From assembly GCA_905250125.1 (NCBI GenBank), contig CAJNOL010001107.1, forward strand, positions 1 through 64,000: DNA of 64,000 nucleotides, read 5' to 3'. This DNA is from Rotaria sordida (Eukaryota > Rotifera > Eurotatoria > Philodinida > Philodinidae). The notes below the pieces were generated by a model. It did not search any database and was not told where the DNA came from. It was given only the letters and a program-made list of their open reading frames with translations. Positions 1-12,800 of this stretch are shown one piece after another; position 1 is the stretch's first letter; the number at the start of each line of letters is the position of its first letter. The position numbers were made by a program, and so were the translations under genes.

Positions 1-238
1 AAAAAATACTCCTTTGACTGATGTTTTCAGCAAGACTTTCACAAATAGTAGAATGGAGAAAAATCATATATGGCTAAGTTCTGTTTCAGAAAGTTTCAAG
101 CTGAGAAAATTGAAATTTATTGCTAAAATTGAATGCATTTCCTAACCAGGTACTAAGAAGTAAAAATAAAAGTCTATTCCCACACAGTTTCCACGATAGA
201 GATCTGATTTCCTTACAAAACCTCTCTTAAACTCGTAG

Positions 239-610
239 GTTCTACTACTGCAACAACTGCTACTGCATCCACAACTACTACTGCATCCACAACTACTACT
301 ACAACAAGGCAAACAACAACTTCTACGACAACAACAGGTTATTAATTAAAATCTTTTCAATAAATAGTTGAATAATGTTTTTCTTTTAAATCCTTGCTCA
401 CGTTTTAACATAAAAACGAATTGGAATTATCCATATAATGATATAACTTCATCGTCACCATTGACATTAACTGATTGTTGTGCAGTGTGTTTAGCTACTA
501 GTAACTGTAGAGCTTTTTCTTACACTGTTTCAATCTCAAAATGTTGGTTAAAAACATCATCGGGATTTTTTGGATCATCTACCTTAGATGCTATTAGTGG
601 TGTAATGTGA
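239..610 (+). pseudogene. PAN/apple-like domain fragment beside a Thr-rich segment, probably broken or partial
   Basis: From 368 to the stop at 608-610 the plus strand encodes an 80-residue segment with the Cys pattern of PAN/apple domains (CSRFN, TDCCAVCLATSNCRAFSY, SKCWLKTS, then ISGVM), a carbohydrate- or protein-binding module of secreted proteins. Just upstream, 241-337 reads as a Thr/Ala/Ser-rich linker when framed as TCT ACT ACT GCA. Joining the two by the obvious GT (338) and AG (366-367) puts a stop in the PAN frame, so either the linker uses another frame (Q/L-rich) or the gene is decayed. No start or signal peptide is visible. Confidence 0.45.
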
Positions 611-988
611 GTTTAATATTCTTTATTAGTAAAAAAAATAATTTTATTTTTCGATTTGCACCATCATTTAATTAAATATTTTATTTTTATTTTATTTTAA
701 AATTCTAAAATAAATTTAAGATAAATGTTTTTTATCTTCAAGATAAATTTCTCCATTTTTTTTAATATTTAAATATAATTTTGTTTTGAGAAAAATCAAA
801 ATTATTTTATGCAATTGTTATCGACAAATATTTTTCACAAACATATTTAACTAATTAGAAATAAAACTCGCATGAAAATCGATAAGCCAAAATAGTGAAA
901 AAAGATCTTATTTAATTAACTTTTTATTTCAGATGTTAAATAATCGTTTAGTTCATATATAGGTAGATTAAATTCTTATATATATATA

Positions 989-1546
989 TACAGTACTGGA
1001 CAAAAGTAACTGTTCCTTCCCTGAAGTAGTACTATTTTACATGATGTTGGGCTGATATTTTGGGTGCATATGGATCTTGACGAATCTTGATCGCAGGTAC
1101 CAATCTGGCATCAATTGGTTGAAATGTACTAGACTTATGACGATTTTCTGATAAAATTTTCAAGTAAATTGATCGAAACTATCTCGAGTTTGATCTGTTT
1201 GACTGACAATGAAGCATTGTGGTTTGACAGAAGTTTTCCAATGCAAAGACAATATCTCAGTCATTTCAAAGTATTTTCTTATTAACGTTGGACTGAAGAT
1301 AGCTACAACAGTAGGCTTTCGAATGATGGATGACGCAAAAATAGAGCTGCAAAGGCGGCTAAGATATAGGAATTACAACATGAACATCTTGTTCACCTCA
1401 TAACGTCAGTATATCTCAGTCAGTTGAGGTCGAGCTGGTGCTTGCGACCAGTATTCACCGAGGCCTACATACACCAAAAATATCAGTCCAAAATCAAGTG
1501 AAATAGTACTACTTCCGGGGAGTAGTTGCTTTTGTCAAACACTATA
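989..1546. mobile_element. Tc1/mariner-like MITE with long terminal inverted repeats
   Basis: The left end TACAGTACTGGACAAAAGTA matches the reverse complement of the right end (TATAGTGTTTGACAAAAGCA), and similarity continues for over 100 bp inward (shared TAGTACTATTT and TGATATTTT). Both ends abut TA, the target duplicated by Tc1/mariner transposases. The central 200 bp has no transposase coding capacity, so this is a non-autonomous copy. Confidence 0.7.
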
Positions 1547-3135
1547 TATATTATCGTTCTAAGGAAATTTATTTTTACAATGAAATTTCTTATTCAATGC
1601 AATGATAAACGGTCTGCATATGAAGAATATTGATATGTCACGGATGAATAGTTTCCAAGAATCGAATTTAACAATTAATTAATAGTTCATATGAAACTAA
1701 TTGCTTATGACATATAATGTCACAAACGTGACTGTTTACGCCTTTTCTTCACAATTATTTATAAAAGTATCATACGAAAATATATATAGACTTTATGATG
1801 AAATATAATCGTGTCAATGACACCATCTCACAGTTCATCAGAACAGAGTAAAGAATGGTTATACAGGATGAACCAAAAGTCTTGGACCCTCTTAGAAAGA
1901 TTGCTTTTTCTGGTTTATAAACAAATCCAAAAACGCTCAAAATTGAACATCTAATCTCTTGCAACTAGATAAATATTATCCTAAACTTTTATATCTCTAA
2001 TCCTACTTACAGGAAAGATACATGGACTCATATTATACACAAGATTTTTCACTATATCCCAAAAAATAATGGGTAAGGTAGATTGAATGGCCAGTTTTTG
2101 CATTTCAATTTTCAATCACTTAAAACTTTGTATTAAAACAAAAAAAATATACCATAAACTACAGCATGAAAAGCTCTACGATTTACAAAGAACAGCTTAT
2201 TTTATATATGAACATTTTATTTTCAAAATGGGCAAGATTCTCTGTGGCTAATTTTCGGCGCTACGAACAGCATCATTTATTGGTACACAACAACTTCCTC
2301 TTCTTATTACTTCGATTAATGAGTCACATCAAAGGCCGAATTTGGATCGATTAATAGTTACACTTGTAAATGAACTGATATTCGCGTAATATTGAGTTAT
2401 GTAATACAGAAAATACGATTGTATACAGTGAAACACGAAATATATACGGATTTTGTATTCTTCGTTCTGGAATACTACTACTCGGTTAATTTGAATTCTA
2501 ATATGTAGATGCCTTATTTGTTATTCTACGCAATCATTTGTACCATAGATACCATATGGTAACTATGTTACAGATAGACAGACACAGATGAATTTCCGTT
2601 TCTAGACCTTATCCTTTCGGTCTCCGGAAAAATACTTTAAGTTCAGATGATTCTTCTTTTTATGCAAATGAGGATAAAATATATCAAATTAATGTTTCGT
2701 TTGTTCTTCAAATACGTCCTTTCATTCTTTAGCAAAAGTTGTTAATACACAAACACACAAGACTCTCATGATTTCTCTGCAATGAATAAATTGATAGTCT
2801 AATTAAATTGAATATGTACAAATTGAATCAAACAAACCAATGATTTTGCTGTTGGTTTTTTTTTTCAAAACTATTATATATTCCTATACAGAAAAGAAAA
2901 GCATGCTCATGCAAGAGTAAAAAAAAAAGATGGAAGAACGTAAAAAGACAAAATTCACACCATAGAATGTGTTAATGATAAAACTCTGATAACTAGCAAA
3001 ATGTTTTTCAAGAATAAAAATCGACACGAAACAAAACCAAATGTTCACTGTTGATTGAAATAAATAAAGACAATAAATAATTATTGATAAACACGCTAAA
3101 AAAAAAAACAACAATAAACCCAATAAAATATTTAT
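1547..3135. other. Non-coding stretch downstream of the giant gene
   Basis: AT-rich sequence without convincing exons, RNA genes or repeats on either strand. Short open frames are present but none shows protein-like composition. The part nearest the gene may be 3' UTR. Confidence 0.4.
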
Positions 3136-3140
3136 TTATT
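3131..3140 (-). promoter_or_regulatory. Candidate poly(A) signal overlapping the stop
   Basis: On the minus strand two overlapping AATAAA hexamers (plus-strand TTTATT at 3131-3136 and 3135-3140) coincide with the TAA at 3136-3138. If used, the 3' UTR would be only a few tens of bases and the unspliced VKK end would be the real terminus. The region is A/T-rich, so a chance match is quite possible. Confidence 0.25.
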
Positions 3141-3895
3141 TTTTTACTTGAAGATTGCTATTCGATGTTCTAATTGGTGAATGGTTTATTGATGAAAAAC
3201 TTTCATGTAAATCATTTGTAGCTAATAATTTTTCTAGACATTCAAGATAAATTTTAACAATTCGTTTTATTGAATTTAAACGATCAAACATTAATTTTAA
3301 ATCATTTGTTATACGTAATTGATCACCAGATAAAAGACATATTAAACGATCATTTATATTAATTAAACGTTCATTAACTATTTCAAGATCATCATGAATA
3401 CGAATAAAACGATGAAGTTTTGTACGATTAATACTTATATTTATTTCTCTTTCATCAACAGGTTCTAAAGAATGACTTAATGATTCAAGATGATCTAATT
3501 GTGCACTGATTTCGAACATTGCATGTTTTATATCTTCTGCTTGAATAAGATTTGTCTGTTTAAAAAAAAGAAAATATGTTATTTGAGAAACAAATATATT
3601 CAAAATATCTACTTTGATTTCTCGATGTTCACGATTTTTTCTAGCAGATAATAATTCAAAAGCTTCTTTAATTGATTGAAGACGATGATCAATCAATAAC
3701 CATTCACTTGTACCATCACTAAATTGATCAGCTAGATCCATCGTTGATTTTAAAAGTGCTTGCAATTCGTCTAAAATATATTCAAATAATATATAACAAA
3801 AAAGAAAAAAAAAAGGATTTATTTGTTTTATATGAAACCTAATCGTTGAACTTGATCACGATGTGCATCTGTTTTTGAATAAATAGTTCGAGGTA
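3136..3895 (-). CDS. Giant gene, 3'-terminal exons (C-terminus)
   Basis: Exons 3839-3895, 3613-3770 and 3148-3555 in transcript order. The 57-nt exon encodes PRTIYSKTDAHRDQVQRL and joins in frame on both sides. The last exon carries a final helical segment with LLSGDQLRITNDLKLM and LNSIKRIVKIYLECLEKLL, then a short polar tail (SPIRTSNSNLQ). At 3147/3148 the reading can continue three codons (VKK) to a TAA at 3136-3138, or the GT at 3146-3147 can be used as a donor. In the second case a 52-bp intron with a strong polypyrimidine acceptor at 3096-3097 leads to RVYQ and a stop. Either way the protein ends without an obvious transmembrane/KASH segment. Confidence 0.7.
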
Positions 3896-6800
3896 CTAAA
3901 ATAAAAATTTATTAGTTTAATCCCGGCGGAATTAAAATGTGAAACACAATGTAGTTGTTATTGCTAATCACAGGAAGATTGTTTTATTCTATCTATTTTG
4001 GGGCACATTTCTTCACTATCCTTTTTTTTAATTCTCTAGAAATCCAACAAGAAATTACGCGAAGAGCAAGGAGGTAGAAATGAGAATAGTCGAGTTTGCG
4101 AACCGAACACGATCCTATCATTGATAGAGAGCATGTTGCTAAGATATCTGTCACCGTCTGTGATATTTCTATGGTAATGTCTGTTATGATCTGTAGTGAG
4201 AGGTACGATGTGCATCTACACGAACGTTTTGCTAAAAATGAAAATCGCACTTTTTCAAGATTTAAATATAGAGAAATATACTTCGAAACATAGTCTATCT
4301 AATGAAATCAATAACTTTGTTATAATCCTCAAAGAAACTAAAAAATCTGGCATCCAATATTAGCCTGAAAATCGTGATATCACCGGGAAAATTGATATAT
4401 ATAACACATTAAACTGTTCGACAGACAAATCAAGTACATTTTCTGAATCTCTAAGTCAAGCTCTATACAACGGTAACAAATATTTTTTTAATTTGCACAT
4501 TGTGTTTCTGAGTAAAAAAAAAAGAATATTTTTTTGCTACCGTGTCGTCCGAACGGCTAGTTCCATAAAATGAGCAATCCAACTTCTAAAATTTTTCAAA
4601 TTTTGTCAAAATATTCTTCTATATACTGCCTCTAATTCCTGTTAGCTCAGCATTCTCGGACTGCACAGTAAATTCCCAAAACATCTAGATTTTTTAGTTT
4701 TTCTGGCTTTGGAAAAATATTTAATCAACAAAGGGAGTATATTTGAAATCAACACATTAAACTGTGTCGAATGGTATATAACACAAAATTGTTTTGAAGA
4801 AAAAATGAGAGCAAGAGTCTCTCTCAGGCAGTTCTCGTCGAAAACCTTTTCTGCATCTCATATCCAATGATTTCTGAGCAAAGAAATTCGTTTCCAAGCA
4901 AGAAGGTCATATGACTGCTTGCGATGCGAAAAATGCACATTGTGAGGGAGGAGAGGTGCAAATGTTTACCTTATATATTTCATCACCCTCCTTTTAGATC
5001 GTGTTTTACAAAAAAAAGAAAAGAAAAGAAATTATGATAAGAAAAAATGTTGTTCAACTTACATAAACCATCTAGAGTGGTAAATTGTTCAGCTGTTTGT
5101 TCAAGTTCGTCTAATTGTCGTTTAAAATGTTTCCATTGTAGACGATTTTCTTTTAAATGTTCATCTTTATCATGAGCGGAAGTTTGTAAACGATTCCATT
5201 TTTCCATAATATCTATTAAAAAAAATTTATTAAATTAAAATCAATTCATTTTATATCATTCTTACCAACAACGACTGGATCATTATTAATATCATCGACT
5301 AATAAAGGACCTAATTCTTGTTCAATTTGTTGAATTATTTCACGTAGTGCTTCAATCTTTCGACGTGTTGTTGTTAATATGCGAGTCTAAAAAGAATTAT
5401 TAAGAATTTTCATTTTCTCTTTTATTTAAATAAAACGAAAATAAAAAAAAAGATTCTTTTACATAAGTAAATTCAAAAGGTAAATCTTCAACGTGAATAC
5501 CAATTGGTGTTTCAGAACGAAAAGTTTCTTCTTTGGCAAGAAAATCACCATTAATTTGAACGAGAATATCTTCAAAATCAGATAAAAGTTCTTGAGCACG
5601 TTGATATTGATCACCCCATTCTATTTGATCATATGAACGAAAAAATCGATCTCGTAAACGAACATAACGTTGAGGTGAACGAGATCCTATGAATGTATCA
5701 AAATATTACATGAATAATCAATAATAAAACAATAAATTTTAAATTTACTTGATGAAGTTGGTGAAGCTAAACGTTTATGTGTTGATAATGTAGAGAAAAA
5801 TGTTTCATGAAGTGGTGAAGAACGAGCAGAAGTAATTAAATCCAAATGACGCTAAAAATTTAGGAAATATTTTCATTAGCTTTTTTTTCTATATATCTTA
5901 CATCGCTTGAATTCATTAATTTTTGTTTGAGTTTTTTAATACGTTTCGTTAAATCTCTTAATTGTTGACAAAATTTCGTTAATTCATTCATATTAATTGT
6001 TAGACCTCTTGCATCAACTGTTTTACTAAGTAAATAATTAGCACATGTTCGAACATATTCAATTTTAGTTTGTTTTTCTTGAATTTCTCGATCCATATCC
6101 TTAAAATGAAAATAATATTTTAATAAATATAATAAAAATAATAATTAAATTTTACATCTAATTGTCGAATCTTTTCATTTGATGATGCTTCTGATAAATG
6201 TTCAAGATTAGTTAAAAGTACATCTAAATCAGTTAACCAAAGTGCTAATGAATCTTGTGTTAATTGAAAATCACCATGTACACTTAACATATATTTAAGC
6301 TAAAATAATAAATTAAATAAAAATAAAAAAAAACATGAAATTGAATTTGCTTTTTTTTTTAATTAAATACATTTTTCATTGTTTCATGTACTGTTCCAAT
6401 TAATATTTCCCAACGAGTATTAATATCTTTAATTTTTGAACGAATTTCACCTGTAGGATCTGCTGTTGGATGATTTCGAATAATTTCTGAATAATTATTT
6501 ATAATTTGTTGAATATCTTTTTCATCATCATCTAATGTTCGTTTAAAATTCTTAAAAAAATTTAAATAAATAAAATAAAGATATGTTACAAAAAACAAAA
6601 ATTTCTGAAAATCAAACCTCAAGACTTTTATATTCACTTCTAACACCTTGTAAACCTTGTCCACATGTTCTTTTAACTTCATTAAGAAATCGTTCATGAT
6701 CAGTAATCATTTTTGATGCACGTTTTATTGCATCTTCAACAGTTTTCCATGATACATGAATTGTATTCAATCTATTATTCATGAAATATTTTATTCTATT

Positions 6801-9800
6801 AAAATGAAAAAAAAGAAGAAAAATTCTTTACTCAAGTTTTCTTTTTCGTATTAAATCTTTCAATGATAACCAACGTTGTTCAATTGATTGAATTGTTCGT
6901 GGTATTGAACCAATATTTCGTGAACGAATATCAGTTTCACTTAATAAATTATGACCAAGTGCTAGAACACTACTAACAATAGTACTATGTTTTTCAATAT
7001 CTGCTTCGATTGCCTAAAATTTCAAAAAATATTTTTGTTTAGTCGGGGTTTTTTTTTAAAGGACACTGCCGGATTTAACGACCACTCTTTAATTGAAGTG
7101 CTTTGTGTATAGAGCAGTTCGTGGAACGTACGGTGGTGTGTAGGAAATTGCATTTTCATCAAGCTTTGACATTACGAAACTTCATATACTGGTTAATGGA
7201 TTCTATACAAAATTCTTTGATGATGAAAATATGATCTCCTACATACCATCGAATGCATCGTGAACTTCTCTATAAAATGATATAGATGACTTTTCAATTC
7301 AAAGATGATGACGATCACATCCAGCAGAGTCCTTTTTTACATACAACAATAGATTGTTGATGAACACGTAATTCATTTGCATTTGATGTATTTATTGATA
7401 ATGATCTTTGTAAATTTGTTTCAACAGTATCCATCCATGAACGAAGATTTTCTAAACCTTGTTCAAAATCATGAAACATTTTTAGAATTATTTCAGTCTT
7501 TTTAATTCTAAATAATAATAATAATAATAAATGAAAATATATTAATATTTATTTAAAAAGAAAATAAAACAAACCGTTTTTCAATATGTTCTTCTGTTGT
7601 ATTAAGTATTTGTTCTAATCGATCAATTTGTTGTTTTAATGTTTGTAATTGTAATTGATCAGTTATATGTGTTTGTAAAACACGTGCTGCTATAATTAAA
7701 TCATTAACATATCGTCGTTTATCATTAATTAAATTTCGTATTTCAGTTTTTAATATATCAAGACTTGCTTCAAGTGTTAAACCATCAATACGATGATTTA
7801 TTTCAGTATTAAGAAAATGTTCAAACCATTCAATTAGACGTTTACATTTATGTTCAAAATCATGATATTCTGAACGTTTTTTTGTTAAATTATCAATTAA
7901 TGTTCTTATAACACGTTCAGCATCAGTCCATTGAATTTCAAGTAAACTAGTAAAACAAAAAGAATTAATGAATAATGAAAATATTAATTTTTATTATTAT
8001 TACTTCAATTTTTGCATTAATTGATTTATATCATCAGGATGTAATTCAGGAGATATCTAACATTTTTTTGAAAAGAAAAACAAAATATTTTTTTTGAATA
8101 AAATATAAATCGAAATTACTTCTGCTATTATTTGTCGTAAACGTTGTAATTCATGTCGATGTTGAGTAAGTTCACGATCTTTACTCTAAATAAATTTTGT
8201 TTATTATTTTTATGATTTTTATTATGATATAAAATTTTATTTACTTGACATTGTAAAATAAATTGATTAAGTTCATCTGTTGGTTGTTGTTGAAGTGTAC
8301 GAATTGATTTTATTGAAATACTTACATTATCCAATGCATGATCAAGTTCATTATAACGACCCAATAACTATCAAAAAATAAAAATATGATTTTTTTTTTG
8401 CAAATATTTCAAAAAAAATAGAGAATTTTCAAATTTGTTCTTTTTTTTCCCTTCTGCAACTGAAAAAAACTCTCTATCTAAAAAAAAATCAATCTATGAT
8501 AAGCAGATGAGCAGAATCTATGTTAACGTTAAAAAAAAAAAGGAATCATGCGTCTTTCGAAGAATAAGAGCAAATCAATGAACATGCACAAACGTTGATA
8601 TTATCTATCAAAAAATATTGTATATGTATATATGAGCTGAAAATAAATGATAATGACGTTTTATTGTATTTTCTAATCTCGAATATTCATGCGATCATTA
8701 AGCTATACTGATTACCTTCTCCTTTCGAGGACTTTTTCGATACTAGAATAGAATAATATTTAGGTAACAAAACAATATTAATATTATGAATTAATCAAAT
8801 CAATAAAATTTAATTAAATTACAAAAAACAAAAAAAGAATGACTACCTTAATAAGTGTTTCAAATCTTTGTTTAATATTAATATTAATTTCATTAGCTGA
8901 TTTTTGTAAATCATTCCATTCTTTTTCTAATATTGTTTGTGTTTTAATATCTGAATATGCTATAAGTCGTCGATTTATTTCATAAATTTTTTCTAATAAA
9001 TTTTTTAATTCTTCATTTTGTATTGAATTTAAATAAGTTCCTTGTTTAATTTGATTAATTAATGCAATTGTTGGTAAATATAATTGTTCTTGTTCAAATT
9101 CATATTTATTTTTAAGTAAACGATAATAATTTTCTAAATAATTTTGATATGATAACCATAATTTAATAATATCTTTTATTTCTTGTTGTTTATTTAATAT
9201 TGTTTTCATAATTATTTGCCAACGTTGTTCAAGTTTAGTAAATGTATATTGATCAATAATTAAATTTTGTTCAATTAATTTTTTACCTTCATTAATTAAT
9301 TGTATTAATTCTTGTTGTCGTTGATTAAAATCATTAATTATATTTGATAAATTATTATCAATTTCTAATAAACCATGATAATTTGTACGTAAATTTAATT
9401 GTATAATTGCTAAATTTTGTTCAATAGCTTGTATATAATCATTCCATTTTTGACAACGTGTATCAAAATTAAATTTATTATATTGATTTATTTCAAGTTG
9501 TTTTATACGATTTTTAATTAATTCAATTGTATGTGTATATTCAATCATAATTTCATGTAAATGTTTAGCACGTTTAAAATATAAAATAAATTCATTTGAA
9601 TTTAAACGTTCAATTAAATCATGTTTTGATAAAAGTAATGTATGATATTCATGAAGTTGTTTTAAATTATTTATTTCATTTTCATCATTTAATTGTTGTG
9701 ATTTAAAATCTATTTGAACTTGATTTATTGTTTGTATTAATTCATTTAAATAATCTAAATAAATTTTTTCACGTTGTTTTAATTCATTATAATCACTTTG

Positions 9801-12800
9801 AAGTTTATCATGAAATGTACATAATTCTGAATATTGATTTTTAATAACTGAATATTGTGTATCAATTTTTTTAGCAACTATAGAAGGTAAATGATTGCCT
9901 AATTTTTGAGCACGTTCATATAATCTTGTTATTTCATTATCAAGTTGTTGAAGACGTTGTTGAAAATCCTAAAAATTAAGTAAAAGTAGAACAAAAATTA
10001 TCCTTAAGAGATTCGCATAATATTAACAGTAATCATAGTTTAGTTATGGTTGTATTGAGATATGTCTACAAGAATTTTGTTATATACTCACTTTTGTTTT
10101 GTCTAAAAGTGATTCTATATCTGATGTAAATTTTTCTCGTTGAATTGTATACCATCGAGCTTCAAGTTCACCAAGTCGATCAAGTAAATGAACATATGAA
10201 CTATTAAATTGTCTCCAATTATCGACTATTTCTCTTGATGGTCTAATAATTTCTTGTAAACGTTGTTCAACAGTTGTCCATTGTTGTTGAATACGATGTG
10301 TTATTTCATTGATTTTTAATGATGTTTGTCCATCACATTGACTGGATAATTGACGACCTTGAGAAACAATTTGATCGAGATCATTTCGATGTAATTCCAT
10401 GATTTGTAAGTGTTCCTAAAACATATTCAATAACAGTTCAATCAAAGATACTTTTCATATAAAATTTTCATAAAGACAACAAAAAAAAAGATTACAATAT
10501 TCTTGAGTTATTCTTAAAAAAATATGTCATTGAGACGATCATATGTAATATAGGTTCATGCGATAGTTCATATCTGTTTAATAGAAATCTTGGTATTGGA
10601 CATTCCCACGTTTATCAACTGGCAAAATTATTGCTGACATTAAACGTTATAAAAACTCAAATCAGCGATTTCTTTTAAAGCTTCTTATCATTGGTAAAAT
10701 ATTTACTAATTTATTTAAGTATGTAATATAAGAGACTCGTAGAACCATTTTGTCAACGTTTTACAGCACAAAAGAGATGTTAAATGAGATTTAAAGATGT
10801 TTGCCAAAAAACAAAGAATATTGCACATTTTGTTTTATTTTAAGATCTTTTTCCTATTTATTAAAACGTAGTCAAAACTTGTTTTCGAATCAACTATCCC
10901 AGAATTATTATCAACGCCAAAATACAAGGCAGATTGATGTTTTTTGAATAACTTTCGATAGGAACACCATAGAGATCTGCGGTTTTCATCATTCAAAAGA
11001 AAAGATTCGAGGGCACCGAAATATATCAAAATATGATGACTCAGCAATTGGCCAATCAGGTGAGTTCTTGATGGAGATTTTTGAAAACGATATTCTGAAA
11101 CCATCGTCCTTCTAATATAGACTTACAATAGAACCAATCGATAGAAAATTTCATCTCTTTTGATCTATGCAAGGCCCGACATTCCTAGTCTGTTTCGTTC
11201 GAGTGTAATAAGGCATTCCCTGAGACTTGCGATCATCTGAAAAACCGCTAGACAGGGAAATTCATCGTGCTGAGTTGAATGGTAATATTTGGTATTGATC
11301 GAACACTGTTATTTCAATATTTTTGAAATTACACAATCAGTCATCATATGTAATAAGGAAGTCGACATTTCGGAAATATCACTAGTGGCTTTTCCAGGTG
11401 ATCGCAGGTGAATTGACTGAAATCAAGGGTGTAACGAAAGCCTTATAATTCTTAAACAAAACATGTTAGAAATGTCGACCTTGTGTGAATTAAAAGCGAA
11501 GAATTTTTCTTATCGATTGATTATATCATAAGTTTAAATCAAAAGTGTGATGACTTCTGAATATCATTTTCAGAAACCTCCACCATAAACTTACATGATT
11601 GACCAATTGCTGACTAATCAAATTTAGATATTCTTCGGTGGCTTCAAGTTTCCTCTCTTGAATGGTGAAAATCACAGCTCTCTATGATATTCCTATCAAA
11701 AGTTATTCAAAGAACATTGTCCTATCTTATACTTTGATGTTAATAATAGTATAAAATAGACTCTTTTTTATATGAATTTATCAATAATCTCCTATTCATC
11801 TTTAATTTTGGTAATAATACAGAAAAATCCATCGACCATATTATTATTACCTGAACTTTTCTTGTACTCATTTCATAAGTTTCAACATTCATTGCACTTG
11901 TTTGAACACGATCAATACCAGCTTCAGCTTCACGTATAATTTTTTCTATTTGAAGTAAAACACGATTATATTCTTGCCAATCAGATAAAATTGATTTTGA
12001 TTTTAATTTTAATTGTTCAATTGATGGTGATAAATGATCAAGCATATGACGTAAATTTTGTATTGTACCATCTTGATCAGATATACGAAATGTTGTTGAT
12101 GTTGATGATATTCGATTACTATATGATTTTAATGATGTTAGAATTTGTTGTTTAGTTGTTAATTGATATTCAATTTCCTATTAAAATAAAAAGCAAAGCA
12201 AACAAAAAAATAAGACTTATTCAAACAATTCAAATACGAAAAAAAAAACAAATAATTTACATCGCATTTTCGTAAATTATCTTTAACACCAGCTTCCATA
12301 TTTCTTGAACGCATAAATTCAAGATCAGATGTTTGTTCTTGAACCCAATCAGATAATGTACGAACCGTTTGATCAAATTCATTGAATTGATCATTTAATT
12401 GTTCTAAAGTCTATTATAAAGAAGAATTGAAATATTATTATAAAAATTTTTATTGGAGAAAACAAAAAAATTTTTTATTATTCTTACATCAATACGTGCT
12501 GAAATTAATGATTTTATTCTTATCCAATCAATATTAATTTGTTTAATTTTTTCCATATAATCAATACTTGTTACATCTACATTTGCTTCTTGTTGTAATG
12601 ATTCATTGAGAAAATCAATTGTCATTTGATGATTGAGTACTTCTACACGCATATCCTATATAAAAAAATAATTATAATACATTTGAAAAATAGAAATTCA
12701 TAGAATAGAATAGAAAAAAAAAACGAAATTATTGAAATTTTTGTCAAATCAAGCGAATCTTATCTCATCAAATATCTTTTCATTTCCGATGTTTGTAAGT

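Noticed and set aside
2884-3123. Hydrophobic minus-strand frame just downstream of the last exon, considered as a transmembrane/KASH tail
   Set aside because: Frame does not join in phase to the last exon through the available splice sites, and no KASH-like C-terminus (Pro-rich end) is present. F/S/I richness is expected in T-rich 3' sequence.
10835-11104. 89-codon minus-strand frame
   Set aside because: Lies in the left arm of the 10880-11745 foldback; no recognised domain.
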